Below, piece after piece: positions 36,872 to 51,193 of a stretch of DNA of 64,000 nt. Each line of letters starts with the position of its first letter. Position 1 is the first letter of the stretch. Under the pieces are notes generated by a model that was not told the DNA's origin, made no database searches, and was given only the letters and a program-made list of their open reading frames with translations. Source of the DNA: Denticeps clupeoides (taxonomy: Eukaryota > Chordata > Actinopteri > Clupeiformes > Denticipitidae); contig NW_021629689.1 of assembly GCF_900700375.1 (NCBI RefSeq), positions 62,001 through 126,000 of the forward strand. The letters run 5' to 3'. The translations under genes were made by a program, and so were the position numbers.

Positions 36872-39800
36872 GCTTACGGCCATACCAGCCCAAGAACGCC
36901 CGGTCTCGTCTGATCTCGGAAGCTAAGAAGGCTTGGGCCTGGTTAGTACTTGGATGGGAGACCTCCTGGGAATACCAGGTGCTGTAAGCTTTAACTGTTG
37001 AAAAACTTTTTAAAATGAAGTTTTTTTGCATCGCTTTGTTAGTTTTTTTCTAAAGTAAGTTAAGAGGTATTTTCACTCTGTGATATGTTTTCAAGCCTAG
37101 GTTGTTTAAAGTCCAAGATTTTCAAGCAGAGATTGCTTACGGCCATACCAGCCCAAGAACGCCCGGTCTCGTCTGATCTCGGAAGCTAAGAAGGCTTGGG
37201 CCTGGTTAGTACTTGGATGGGAGACCTCCTGGGAATACCAGGTGCTGTAAGCTTTAACTGTTGAAAAACTTTTTAAAATGAAGTTTTTTTGCATCGCTTT
37301 GTTAGTTTTTTTCTAAAGTAAGTTAAGAGGTATTTTCACTCTGTGATATGTTTTCAAGCCTAGGTTGTTTAAAGTCCAAGATTTTCAAGCAGAGATTGCT
37401 TACGGCCATACCAGCCCAAGAACGCCCGGTCTCGTCTGATCTCGGAAGCTAAGAAGGCTTGGGCCTGGTTAGTACTTGGATGGGAGACCTCCTGGGAATA
37501 CCAGGTGCTGTAAGCTTTAACTGTTGAAAAACTTTTTAAAATGAAGTTTTTTTGCATCGCTTTGTTAGTTTTTTTCTAAAGTAAGTTAAGAGGTATTTTC
37601 ACTCTGTGATATGTTTTCAAGCCTAGGTTGTTTAAAGTCCAAGATTTTCAAGCAGAGATTGCTTACGGCCATACCAGCCCAAGAACGCCCGGTCTCGTCT
37701 GATCTCGGAAGCTAAGAAGGCTTGGGCCTGGTTAGTACTTGGATGGGAGACCTCCTGGGAATACCAGGTGCTGTAAGCTTTAACTGTTGAAAAACTTTTT
37801 AAAATGAAGTTTTTTTGCATCGCTTTGTTAGTTTTTTTCTAAAGTAAGTTAAGAGGTATTTTCACTCTGTGATATGTTTTCAAGCCTAGGTTGTTTAAAG
37901 TCCAAGATTTTCAAGCAGAGATTGCTTACGGCCATACCAGCCCAAGAACGCCCGGTCTCGTCTGATCTCGGAAGCTAAGAAGGCTTGGGCCTGGTTAGTA
38001 CTTGGATGGGAGACCTCCTGGGAATACCAGGTGCTGTAAGCTTTAACTGTTGAAAAACTTTTTAAAATGAAGTTTTTTTGCATCGCTTTGTTAGTTTTTT
38101 TCTAAAGTAAGTTAAGAGGTATTTTCACTCTGTGATATGTTTTCAAGCCTAGGTTGTTTAAAGTCCAAGATTTTCAAGCAGAGATTGCTTACGGCCATAC
38201 CAGCCCAAGAACGCCCGGTCTCGTCTGATCTCGGAAGCTAAGAAGGCTTGGGCCTGGTTAGTACTTGGATGGGAGACCTCCTGGGAATACCAGGTGCTGT
38301 AAGCTTTAACTGTTGAAAAACTTTTTAAAATGAAGTTTTTTTGCATCGCTTTGTTAGTTTTTTTCTAAAGTAAGTTAAGAGGTATTTTCACTCTGTGATA
38401 TGTTTTCAAGCCTAGGTTGTTTAAAGTCCAAGATTTTCAAGCAGAGATTGCTTACGGCCATACCAGCCCAAGAACGCCCGGTCTCGTCTGATCTCGGAAG
38501 CTAAGAAGGCTTGGGCCTGGTTAGTACTTGGATGGGAGACCTCCTGGGAATACCAGGTGCTGTAAGCTTTAACTGTTGAAAAACTTTTTAAAATGAAGTT
38601 TTTTTGCATCGCTTTGTTAGTTTTTTTCTAAAGTAAGTTAAGAGGTATTTTCACTCTGTGATATGTTTTCAAGCCTAGGTTGTTTAAAGTCCAAGATTTT
38701 CAAGCAGAGATTGCTTACGGCCATACCAGCCCAAGAACGCCCGGTCTCGTCTGATCTCGGAAGCTAAGAAGGCTTGGGCCTGGTTAGTACTTGGATGGGA
38801 GACCTCCTGGGAATACCAGGTGCTGTAAGCTTTAACTGTTGAAAAACTTTTTAAAATGAAGTTTTTTTGCATCGCTTTGTTAGTTTTTTTCTAAAGTAAG
38901 TTAAGAGGTATTTTCACTCTGTGATATGTTTTCAAGCCTAGGTTGTTTAAAGTCCAAGATTTTCAAGCAGAGATTGCTTACGGCCATACCAGCCCAAGAA
39001 CGCCCGGTCTCGTCTGATCTCGGAAGCTAAGAAGGCTTGGGCCTGGTTAGTACTTGGATGGGAGACCTCCTGGGAATACCAGGTGCTGTAAGCTTTAACT
39101 GTTGAAAAACTTTTTAAAATGAAGTTTTTTTGCATCGCTTTGTTAGTTTTTTTCTAAAGTAAGTTAAGAGGTATTTTCACTCTGTGATATGTTTTCAAGC
39201 CTAGGTTGTTTAAAGTCCAAGATTTTCAAGCAGAGATTGCTTACGGCCATACCAGCCCAAGAACGCCCGGTCTCGTCTGATCTCGGAAGCTAAGAAGGCT
39301 TGGGCCTGGTTAGTACTTGGATGGGAGACCTCCTGGGAATACCAGGTGCTATAAGCTTTAACTGTTGAAAAACTTTTTAAAATGAAGTTTTTTTGCATCG
39401 CTTTGTTAGTTTTTTTCTAAAGTAAGTTAAGAGGTATTTTCACTCTGTGATATGTTTTCAAGCCTAGGTTGTTTAAAGTCCAAGATTTTCAAGCAGAGAT
39501 TGCTTACGGCCATACCAGCCCAAGAACGCCCGGTCTCGTCTGATCTCGGAAGCTAAGAAGGCTTGGGCCTGGTTAGTACTTGGATGGGAGACCTCCTGGG
39601 AATACCAGGTGCTGTAAGCTTTAACTGTTGAAAAACTTTTTAAAATGAAGTTTTTTTGCATCGCTTTGTTAGTTTTTTTCTAAAGTAAGTTAAGAGGTAT
39701 TTTCACTCTGTGATATGTTTTCAAGCCTAGGTTGTTTAAAGTCCAAGATTTTCAAGCAGAGATTGCTTACGGCCATACCAGCCCAAGAACGCCCGGTCTC

Positions 39801-42800
39801 GTCTGATCTCGGAAGCTAAGAAGGCTTGGGCCTGGTTAGTACTTGGATGGGAGACCTCCTGGGAATACCAGGTGCTGTAAGCTTTAACTGTTGAAAAACT
39901 TTTTAAAATGAAGTTTTTTTGCATCGCTTTGTTAGTTTTTTTCTAAAGTAAGTTAAGAGGTATTTTCACTCTGTGATATGTTTTCAAGCCTAGGTTGTTT
40001 AAAGTCCAAGATTTTCAAGCAGAGATTGCTTACGGCCATACCAGCCCAAGAACGCCCGGTCTCGTCTGATCTCGGAAGCTAAGAAGGCTTGGGCCTGGTT
40101 AGTACTTGGATGGGAGACCTCCTGGGAATACCAGGTGCTGTAAGCTTTAACTGTTGAAAAACTTTTTAAAATGAAGTTTTTTTGCATCGCTTTGTTAGTT
40201 TTTTTCTAAAGTAAGTTAAGAGGTATTTTTACTCTGTGATATGTTTTCAAGCCTAGGTTGTTTAAAGTCCAAGATTTTCAAGCAGAGATTGCTTACGGCC
40301 ATACCAGCCCAAGAACGCCCGGTCTCGTCTGATCTCGGAAGCTAAGAAGGCTTGGGCCTGGTTAGTACTTGGATGGGAGACCTCCTGGGAATACCAGGTG
40401 CTGTAAGCTTTACCTGTTGAAAAACTTTTTAAAATGAAGTTTTTTTGCATCGCTTTGTTAGTTTTTTTCTAAAGTAAGTTAAGAGGTATTTTCACTCTGT
40501 GATATGTTTTCAAGCCTAGGTTGTTTAAAGTCCAAGATTTTCAAGCAGAGATTGCTTACGGCCATACCAGCCCAAGAACGCCCGGTCTCGTCTGATCTCG
40601 GAAGCTAAGAAGGCTTGGGCCTGGTTAGTACTTGGATGGGAGACCTCCTGGGAATACCAGGTGCTGTAAGCTTTAACTGTTGAAAAACTTTTTAAAATGA
40701 AGTTTTTTTGCATCGCTTTGTTAGTTTTTTTCTAAAGTAAGTTAAGAGGTATTTTCACTCTGTGATATGTTTTCAAGCCTAGGTTGTTTAAAGTCCAAGA
40801 TTTTCAAGCAGAGATTGCTTACGGCCATACCAGCCCAAGAACGCCCGGTCTCGTCTGATCTCGGAAGCTAAGAAGGCTTGGGCCTGGTTAGTACTTGGAT
40901 GGGAGACCTCCTGGGAATACCAGGTGCTGTAAGCTTTAACTGTTGAAAAACTTTTTAAAATGAAGTTTTTTTGCATCGCTTTGTTAGTTTTTTTCTAAAG
41001 TAAGTTAAGAGGTATTTTCACTCTGTGATATGTTTTCAAGCCTAGGTTGTTTAAAGTCCAAGATTTTCAAGCAGAGATTGCTTACGGCCATACCAGCCCA
41101 AGAACGCCCGGTCTCGTCTGATCTCGGAAGCTAAGAAGGCTTGGGCCTGGTTAGTACTTGGATGGGAGACCTCCTGGGAATACCAGGTGCTGTAAGCTTT
41201 AACTGTTGAAAAACTTTTTAAAATGAAGTTTTTTTGCATCGCTTTGTTAGTTTTTTTCTAAAGTAAGTTAAGAGGTATTTTCACTCTGTGATATGTTTTC
41301 AAGCCTAGGTTGTTTAAAGTCCAAGATTTTCAAGCAGAGATTGCTTACGGCCATACCAGCCCAAGAACGCCCGGTCTCGTCTGATCTCGGAAGCTAAGAA
41401 GGCTTGGGCCTGGTTAGTACTTGGATGGGAGACCTCCTGGGAATACCAGGTGCTGTAAGCTTTAACTGTTGAAAAACTTTTTAAAATGAAGTTTTTTTGC
41501 ATCGCTTTGTTAGTTTTTTTCTAAAGTAAGTTAAGAGGTATTTTCACTCTGTGATATGTTTTCAAGCCTAGGTTGTTTAAAGTCCAAGATTTTCAAGCAG
41601 AGATTGCTTACGGCCATACCAGCCCAAGAACGCCCGGTCTCGTCTGATCTCGGAAGCTAAGAAGGCTTGGGCCTGGTTAGTACTTGGATGGGAGACCTCC
41701 TGGGAATACCAGGTGCTGTAAGCTTTAACTGTTGAAAAACTTTTTAAAATGAAGTTTTTTTGCATCGCTTTGTTAGTTTTTTTCTAAAGTAAGTTAAGAG
41801 GTATTTTCACTCTGTGATATGTTTTCAAGCCTAGGTTGTTTAAAGTCCAAGATTTTCAAGCAGAGATTGCTTACGGCCATACCAGCCCAAGAACGCCCGG
41901 TCTCGTCTGATCTCGGAAGCTAAGAAGGCTTGGGCCTGGTTAGTACTTGGATGGGAGACCTCCTGGGAATACCAGGTGCTGTAAGCTTTAACTGTTGAAA
42001 AACTTTTTAAAATGAAGTGTTTTTGCATCGCTTTGTTAGTTTTTTTCTAAAGTAAGTTAAGAGGTATTTTCACTCTGTGATATGTTTTCAAGCCTAGGTT
42101 GTTTAAAGTCCAAGATTTTCAAGCAGAGATTGCTTACGGCCATACCAGCCCAAGAACGCCCGGTCTCGTCTGATCTCGGAAGCTAAGAAGGCTTGGGCCT
42201 GGTTAGTACTTGGATGGGAGACCTCCTGGGAATACCAGGTGCTGTAAGCTTTAACTGTTGAAAAACTTTTTAAAATGAAGTTTTTTTGCATCGCTTTGTT
42301 AGTTTTTTTCTAAAGTAAGTTAAGAGGTATTTTCACTCTGTGATATGTTTTCAAGCCTAGGTTGTTTAAAGTCCAAGATTTTCAAGCAGAGATTGCTTAC
42401 GGCCATACCAGCCCAAGAACGCCCGGTCTCGTCTGATCTCGGAAGCTAAGAAGGCTTGGGCCTGGTTAGTACTTGGATGGGAGACCTCCTGGGAATACCA
42501 GGTGCTGTAAGCTTTAACTGTTGAAAAACTTTTTAAAATGAAGTTTTTTTGCATCGCTTTGTTAGTTTTTTTCTAAAGTAAGTTAAGAGGTATTTTCACT
42601 CTGTGATATGTTTTCAAGCCTAGGTTGTTTAAAGTCCAAGATTTTCAAGCAGAGATTGCTTACGGCCATACCAGCCCAAGAACGCCCAGTCTCGTCTGAT
42701 CTCGGAAGCTAAGAAGGCTTGGGCCTGGTTAGTACTTGGATGGGAGACCTCCTGGGAATACCAGGTGCTGTAAGCTTTAACTGTTGAAAAACTTTTTAAA

Positions 42801-45800
42801 ATGAAGTTTTTTTGCATCGCTTTGTTAGTTTTTTTCTAAAGTAAGTTAAGAGGTATTTTCACTCTGTGATATGTTTTCAAGCCTAGGTTGTTTAAAGTCC
42901 AAGATTTTCAAGCAGAGATTGCTTACGGCCATACCAGCCCAAGAACGCCCGGTCTCGTCTGATCTCGGAAGCTAAGAAGGCTTGGGCCTGGTTAGTACTT
43001 GGATGGGAGACCTCCTGGGAATACCAGGTGCTGTAAGCTTTAACTGTTGAAAAACGTTTTAAAATGAAGTTTTTTTGCATCGCTTTGTTAGTTTTTTTCT
43101 AAAGTAAGTTAAGAGGTATTTTCACTCTGTGATATGTTTTCAAGCCTAGGTTGTTTAAAGTCCAAGATTTTCAAGCAGAGATTGCTTACGGCCATACCAG
43201 CCCAAGAACGCCCGGTCTCGTCTGATCTCGGAAGCTAAGAAGGCTTGGGCCTGGTTAGTACTTGGATGGGAGACCTCCTGGGAATACCAGGTGCTGTAAG
43301 CTTTAACTGTTGAAAAACTTTTTAAAATGAAGTTTTTTTGCATCGCTTTGTTAGTTTTTTTCTAAAGTAAGTTAAGAGGTATTTTCACTCTGTGATATGT
43401 TTTCAAGCCTAGGTTGTTTAAAGTCCAAGATTTTCAAGCAGAGATTGCTTACGGCCATACCAGCCCAAGAACGCCCGGTCTCGTCTGATCTCGGAAGCTA
43501 AGAAGGCTTGGGCCTGGTTAGTACTTGGATGGGAGACCTCCTGGGAATACCAGGTGCTGTAAGCTTTAACTGTTGAAAAACTTTTTAAAATGAAGTTTTT
43601 TTGCATCGCTTTGTTAGTTTTTTTCTAAAGTAAGTTAAGAGGTATTTTCACTCTGTGATATGTTTTCAAGCCTAGGTTGTTTAAAGTCCAAGATTTTCAA
43701 GCAGAGATTGCTTACGGCCATACCAGCCCAAGAACGCCCGGTCTCGTCTGATCTCGGAAGCTAAGAAGGCTTGGGCCTGGTTAGTACTTGGATGGGAGAC
43801 CTCCTGGGAATACCAGGTGCTGTAAGCTTTAACTGTTGAAAAACTTTTTAAAATGAAGTTTTTTTGCATCGCTTTGTTAGTTTTTTTCTAAAGTAAGTTA
43901 AGAGGTATTTTCACTCTGTGATATGTTTTCAAGCCTAGGTTGTTTAAAGTCCAAGATTTTCAAGCAGAGATTGCTTACGGCCATACCAGCCCAAGAACGC
44001 CCGGTCTCGTCTGATCTCGGAAGCTAAGAAGGCTTGGGCCTGGTTAGTACTTGGATGGGAGACCTCCTGGGAATACCAGGTGCTGTAAGCTTTAACTGTT
44101 GAAAAACTTTTTAAAATGAAGTTTTTTTGCATCGCTTTGTTAGTTTTTTTCTAAAGTAAGTTAAGAGGTATTTTCACTCTGTGATATGTTTTCAAGCCTA
44201 GGTTGTTTAAAGTCCAAGATTTTCAAGCAGAGATTGCTTACGGCCATACCAGCCCAAGAACGCCCGGTCTCGTCTGATCTCGGAAGCTAAGAAGGCTTGG
44301 GCCTGGTTAGTACTTGGATGGGAGACCTCCTGGGAATACCAGGTGCTGTAAGCTTTAACTGTTGAAAAACTTTTTAAAATGAAGTTTTTTTGCATCGCTT
44401 TGTTAGTTTTTTTCTAAAGTAAGTTAAGAGGTATTTTCACTCTGTGATATGTTTTCAAGCCTAGGTTGTTTAAAGTCCAAGATTTTCAAGCAGAGATTGC
44501 TTACGGCCATACCAGCCCAAGAACGCCCGGTCTCGTCTGATCTCGGAAGCTAAGAAGGCTTGGGCCTGGTTAGTACTTGGATGGGAGACCTCCTGGGAAT
44601 ACCAGGTGCTGTAAGCTTTAACTGTTGAAAAACTTTTTAAAATGAAGTTTTTTTGCATCGCTTTGTTAGTTTTTTTCTAAAGTAAGTTAAGAGGTATTTT
44701 CACTCTGTGATATGTTTTCAAGCCTAGGTTGTTTAAAGTCCAAGATTTTCAAGCAGAGATTGCTTACGGCCATACCAGCCCAAGAACGCCCGGTCTCGTC
44801 TGATCTCGGAAGCTAAGAAGGCTTGGGCCTGGTTAGTACTTGGATGGGAGACCTCCTGGGAATACCAGGTGCTGTAAGCTTTAACTGTTGAAAAACTTTT
44901 TAAAATGAAGTTTTTTTGCATCGCTTTGTTAGTTTTTTTCTAAAGTAAGTTAAGAGGTATTTTCACTCTGTGATATGTTTTCAAGCCTAGGTTGTTTAAA
45001 GTCCAAGATTTTCAAGCAGAGATTGCTTACGGCCATACCAGCCCAAGAACGCCCGGTCTCGTCTGATCTCGGAAGCTAAGAAGGCTTGGGCCTGGTTAGT
45101 ACTTGGATGGGAGACCTCCTGGGAATACCAGGTGCTGTAAGCTTTAACTGTTGAAAAACTTTTTAAAATGAAGTTTTTTTGCATCGCTTTGTTAGTTTTT
45201 TTCTAAAGTAAGTTAAGAGGTATTTTCACTCTGTGATATGTTTTCAAGCCTAGGTTGTTTAAAGTCCAAGATTTTCAAGCAGAGATTGCTTACGGCCATA
45301 CCAGCCCAAGAACGCCCGGTCTCGTCTGATCTCGGAAGCTAAGAAGGCTTGGGCCTGGTTAGTACTTGGATGGGAGACCTCCTGGGAATACCAGGTGCTG
45401 TAAGCTTTAACTGTTGAAAAACTTTTTAAAATGAAGTTTTTTTGCATCGCTTTGTTAGTTTTTTTCTAAAGTAAGTTAAGAGGTATTTTCACTCTGTGAT
45501 ATGTTTTCAAGCCTAGGTTGTTTAAAGTCCAAGATTTTCAAGCAGAGATTGCTTACGGCCATACCAGCCCAAGAACGCCCGGTCTCGTCTGATCTCGGAA
45601 GCTAAGAAGGCTTGGGCCTGGTTAGTACTTGGATGGGAGACCTCCTGGGAATACCAGGTGCTGTAAGCTTTAACTGTTGAAAAACTTTTTAAAATGAAGT
45701 TTTTTTGCATCGCTTTGTTAGTTTTTTTCTAAAGTAAGTTAAGAGGTATTTTCACTCTGTGATATGTTTTCAAGCCTAGGTTGTTTAAAGTCCAAGATTT

Positions 45801-48800
45801 TCAAGCAGAGATTGCTTACGGCCATACCAGCCCAAGAACGCCCGGTCTCGTCTGATCTCGGAAGCTAAGAAGGCTTGGGCCTGGTTAGTACTTGGATGGG
45901 AGACCTCCTGGGAATACCAGGTGCTGTAAGCTTTAACTGTTGAAAAACTTTTTAAAATGAAGTTTTTTTGCATCGCTTTGTTAGTTTTTTTCTAAAGTAA
46001 GTTAAGAGGTATTTTCACTCTGTGATATGTTTTCAAGCCTAGGTTGTTTAAAGTCCAAGATTTTCAAGCAGAGATTGCTTACGGCCATACCAGCCCAAGA
46101 ACGCCCGGTCTCGTCTGATCTCGGAAGCTAAGAAGGCTTGGGCCTGGTTAGTACTTGGATGGGAGACCTCCTGGGAATACCAGGTGCTGTAAGCTTTAAC
46201 TGTTGAAAAACTTTTTAAAATGAAGTTTTTTTGCATCGCTTTGTTAGTTTTTTTCTAAAGTAAGTTAAGAGGTATTTTCACTCTGTGATATGTTTTCAAG
46301 CCTAGGTTGTTTAAAGTCCAAGATTTTCAAGCAGAGATTGCTTACGGCCATACCAGCCCAAGAACGCCCGGTCTCGTCTGATCTCGGAAGCTAAGAAGGC
46401 TTGGGCCTGGTTAGTACTTGGATGGGAGACCTCCTGGGAATACCAGGTGCTGTAAGCTTTAACTGTTGAAAAACTTTTTAAAATGAAGTTTTTTTGCATC
46501 GCTTTGTTAGTTTTTTTCTAAAGTAAGTTAAGAGGTATTTTCACTCTGTGATATGTTTTCAAGCCTAGGTTGTTTAAAGTCCAAGATTTTCAAGCAGAGA
46601 TTGCTTACGGCCATACCAGCCCAAGAACGCCCGGTCTCGTCTGATCTCGGAAGCTAAGAAGGCTTGGGCCTGGTTAGTACTTGGATGGGAGACCTCCTGG
46701 GAATACCAGGTGCTGTAAGCTTTAACTGTTGAAAAACTTTTTAAAATGAAGTTTTTTTGCATCGCTTTGTTAGTTTTTTTCTAAAGTAAGTTAAGAGGTA
46801 TTTTCACTCTGTGATATGTTTTCAAGCCTAGGTTGTTTAAAGTCCAAGATTTTCAAGCAGAGATTGCTTACGGCCATACCAGCCCAAGAACGCCCGGTCT
46901 CGTCTGATCTCGGAAGCTAAGAAGGCTTGGGCCTGGTTAGTACTTGGATGGGAGACCTCCTGGGAATACCAGGTGCTGTAAGCTTTAACTGTTGAAAAAC
47001 TTTTTAAAATGAAGTTTTTTTGCATCGCTTTGTTAGTTTTTTTCTAAAGTAAGTTAAGAGGTATTTTCACTCTGTGATATGTTTTCAAGACTAGGTTGTT
47101 TAAAGTCCAAGATTTTCAAGCAGAGATTGCTTACGGCCATACCAGCCCAAGAACGCCCGGTCTCGTCTGATCTCGGAAGCTAAGAAGGCTTGGGCCTGGT
47201 TAGTACTTGGATGGGAGACCTCCTGGGAATACCAGGTGCTGTAAGCTTTAACTGTTGAAAAACTTTTTAAAATGAAGTTTTTTTGCATCGCTTTGTTAGT
47301 TTTTTTCTAAAGTAAGTTAAGAGGTATTTTCACTCTGTGATATGTTTTCAAGCCTAGGTTGTTTAAAGTCCAAGATTTTCAAGCAGAGATTGCTTACGGC
47401 CATACCAGCCCAAGAACGCCCGGTCTCGTCTGATCTCGGAAGCTAAGAAGGCTTGGGCCTGGTTAGTACTTGGATGGGAGACCTCCTGGGAATACCAGGT
47501 GCTGTAAGCTTTAACTGTTGAAAAACTTTTTAAAATGAAGTTTTTTTGCATCGGTTTGTTAGTTTTCTTCTAAAGTAAGTTAAGAGGTATTTTCACTCTG
47601 TGATATGTTTTCAAGCCTAGGTTGTTTAAAGTCCAAGATTTTCAAGCAGAGATTGCTTACGGCCATACCAGCCCAAGAACGCCCGGTCTCGTCTGATCTC
47701 GGAAGCTAAGAAGGCTTGGGCCTGGTTAGTACTTGGATGGGAGACCTCCTGGGAATACCAGGTGCTGTAAGCTTTAACTGTTGAAAAACTTTTTAAAATG
47801 AAGTTTTTTTGCATCGCTTTGTTAGTTTTTTTCTAAAGTAAGTTAAGAGGTATTTTCACTCTGTGATATGTTTTCAAGCCTAGGTTGTTTAAAGTCCAAG
47901 ATTTTCAAGCAGAGATTGCTTACGGCCATACCAGCCCAAGAACGCCCGGTCTCGTCTGATCTCGGAAGCTAAGAAGGCTTGGGCCTGGTTAGTACTTGGA
48001 TGGGAGACCTCCTGGGAATACCAGGTGCTGTAAGCTTTAACTGTTGAAAAACTTTTTAAAATGAAGTTTTTTTGCATCGCTTTGTTAGTTTTTTTCTAAA
48101 GTAAGTTAAGAGGTATTTTCACTCTGTGATATGTTTTCAAGCCTAGGTTGTTTAAAGTCCAAGATTTTCAAGCAGAGATTGCTTACGGCCATACCAGCCC
48201 AAGAACGCCCGGTCTCGTCTGATCTCGGAAGCTAAGAAGGCTTGGGCCTGGTTAGTACTTGGATGGGAGACCTCCTGGGAATACCAGGTGCTGTAAGCTT
48301 TAACTGTTGAAAAACTTTTTAAAATGAAGTTTTTTTGCATCGCTTTGTTAGTTTTCTTCTAAAGTAAGTTAAGAGGTATTTTCACTCTGTGATATGTTTT
48401 CAAGCCTAGGTTGTTTAAAGTCCAAGATTTTCAAGCAGAGATTGCTTACGGCCATACCAGCCCAAGAACGCCCGGTCTCGTCTGATCTCGGAAGCTAAGA
48501 AGGCTTGGGCCTGGTTAGTACTTGGATGGGAGACCTCCTGGGAATACCAGGTGCTGTAAGCTTTAACTGTTGAAAAACTTTTTAAAATGAAGTTTTTTTG
48601 CATCGCTTTGTTAGTTTTTTTCTAAAGTAAGTTAAGAGGTATTTTCACTCTGTGATATGTTTTCAAGCCTAGGTTGTTTAAAGTCCAAGATTTTCAAGCA
48701 GAGATTGCTTACGGCCATACCAGCCCAAGAACGCCCGGTCTCGTCTGATCTCGGAAGCTAAGAAGGCTTGGGCCTGGTTAGTACTTGGATGGGAGACCTC

Positions 48801-51193
48801 CTGGGAATACCAGGTGCTGTAAGCTTTAACTGTTGAAAAACTTTTTAAAATGAAGTTTTTTTGCATCGCTTTGTTTGTCTTTTTCTAAAGTAAGTTAAGA
48901 GGTATTTTCACTCTGTGATATGTTTTCAAGCCTAGGTTGTTTAAAGTCCAAGATTTTCAAGCAGAGATTGCTTACGGCCATACCAGCCCAAGAACGCCCG
49001 GTCTCGTCTGATCTCGGAAGCTAAGAAGGCTTGGGCCTGGTTAGTACTTGGATGGGAGACCTCCTGGGAATACCAGGTGCTGTAAGCTTTAACTGTTGAA
49101 AAACTTTTTAAAATGAAGTTTTTTTGCATCGCTTTGTTAGTTTTTTTCTAAAGTAAGTTAAGAGGTATTTTCACTCTGTGATATGTTTTCAAGCCTAGGT
49201 TGTTTAAAGTCCAAGATTTTCAAGCAGAGATTGCTTACGGCCATACCAGCCCAAGAACGCCCGGTCTCGTCTGATCTCGGAAGCTAAGAAGGCTTGGGCC
49301 TGGTTAGTACTTGGATGGGAGACCTCCTGGGAATACCAGGTGCTGTAAGCTTTAACTGTTGAAAAACTTTTTAAAATGAAGTTTTTTTGCATCGCTTTGT
49401 TAGTTTTTTTCTAAAGTAAGTTAAGAGGTATTTTCACTCTGTGATATGTTTTCAAGCCTAGGTTGTTTAAAGTCCAAGATTTTCCAGCAGAGATTGCTAA
49501 CGGCCATACCAGCCCAAGAACGCCCGGTCTCGTCTGATCTCGGAAGCTAAGAAGGCTTGGGCCTGGTTAGTACTTGGATGGGAGACCTCCTGGGAATACC
49601 AGGTGCTGTAAGCTTTAACTGTTGAAAAACTTTTTAAAATGAAGTTTTTTTGCATCGCTTTGTTAGTTTTTTTCTAAAGTAAGTTAAGAGGTATTTTCAC
49701 TCTGTGATATGTTTTCAAGCCTAGGTTGTTTAAAGTCCAAGATTTTCAAGCAGAGATTGCTTACGGCCATACCAGCCCAAGAACGCCCGGTCTAGTCTGA
49801 TCTCGGAAGCTAAGAAGGCTTGGGCCTGGTTAGTACTTGGATGGGAGACCTCCTGGGAATACCAGGTGCTGTAAGCTTTAACTGTTGAAAAACTTTTTAA
49901 AATGAAGTTTTTTTGCATCGCTTTGTTAGTTTTTTTCTAAAGTAAGTTAAGAGGTATTTTCACTCTGTGATATGTTTTCAAGCCTAGGTTGTTTAAAGTC
50001 CAAGATTTTCAAGCAGAGATTGCTTACGGCCATACCAGCCCAAGAACGCCCGGTCTCGTCTGATCTCGGAAGCTAAGAAGGCTTGGGCCTGGTTAGTACT
50101 TGGATGGGAGACCTCCTGGGAATACCAGGTGCTGTAAGCTTTAACTGTTGAAAAACTTTTTAAAATGAAGTTTTTTTGCATCGCTTTGTTAGTTTTTTTC
50201 TAAAGTAAGTTAAGAGGTATTTTCACTCTGTGATATGTTTTCAAGCCTAGGTTGTTTAAAGTCCAAGATTTTCAAGCAGAGATTGCTTACGGCCATACCA
50301 GCCCAAGAACGCCCGGTCTCGTCTGATCTCGGAAGCTAAGAAGGCTTGGGCCTGGTTAGTACTTGGATGGGAGACCTCCTGGGAATACCAGGTGCTGTAA
50401 GCTTTAACTGTTGAAAAACTTTTTAAAATGAAGTTTTTTTGCATCGCTTTGTTAGTTTTTTTCTAAAGTAAGTTAAGAGGTATTTTCACTCTGTGATATG
50501 TTTTCAAGCCTAGGTTGTTTAAAGTCCAAGATTTTCAAGCAGAGATTGCTTACGGCCATACCAGCCCAAGAACGCCCGGTCTCGTCTGATCTCGGAAGCT
50601 AAGAAGGCTTGGGCCTGGTTAGTACTTGGATGGGAGACCTCCTGGGAATACCAGGTGCTGTAAGCTTTAACTGTTGAAAAACTTTTTAAAATGAAGTTTT
50701 TTTGCATCGCTTTGTTAGTTTTTTTCTAAAGTAAGTTAAGAGGTATTTTCACTCTGTGATATGTTTTCAAGCCTAGGTTGTTTAAAGTCCAAGATTTTCA
50801 AGCAGAGATTGCTTACGGCCATACCAGCCCAAGAACGCCCGGTCTCGTCTGATCTCGGAAGCTAAGAAGGCTTGGGCCTGGTTAGTACTTGGATGGGAGA
50901 CCTCCTGGGAATACCAGGTGCTGTAAGCTTTAACTGTTGAAAAACTTTTTAAAATGAAGTTTTTTTGCATCGCTTTGTTAGTTTTTTTCTAAAGTAAGTT
51001 AAGAGGTATTTTCACTCTGTGATATGTTTTCAAGCCTAGGTTGTTTAAAGTCCAAGATTTTCAAGCAGAGATTGCTTACGGCCATACCAGCCCAAGAACG
51101 CCCGGTCTCGTCTGATCTCGGAAGCTAAGAAGGCTTGGGCCTGGTTAGTACTTGGATGGGAGACCTCCTGGGAATACCAGGTGCTGTAAGCTT
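36872..51193 (+). rRNA. 5S core block f: 55 genes, A103, with more private variants
   Basis: Genes at 36872+263k to 36991+263k, k = 0 to 54 (last 51074-51193). All A103. Private changes within genes include CTATAAGC (gene at 39239), CGCCCAGTC (42658), GCTAACGG (49496; breaks one helix I pair) and TCTAGTCTG (49759). Spacer changes appear near 40229, 40412, 42019, 43056, 47090, 47554, 47567, 48356 and 48876. The variant density is clearly above that of blocks a to d. Confidence 0.95.
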
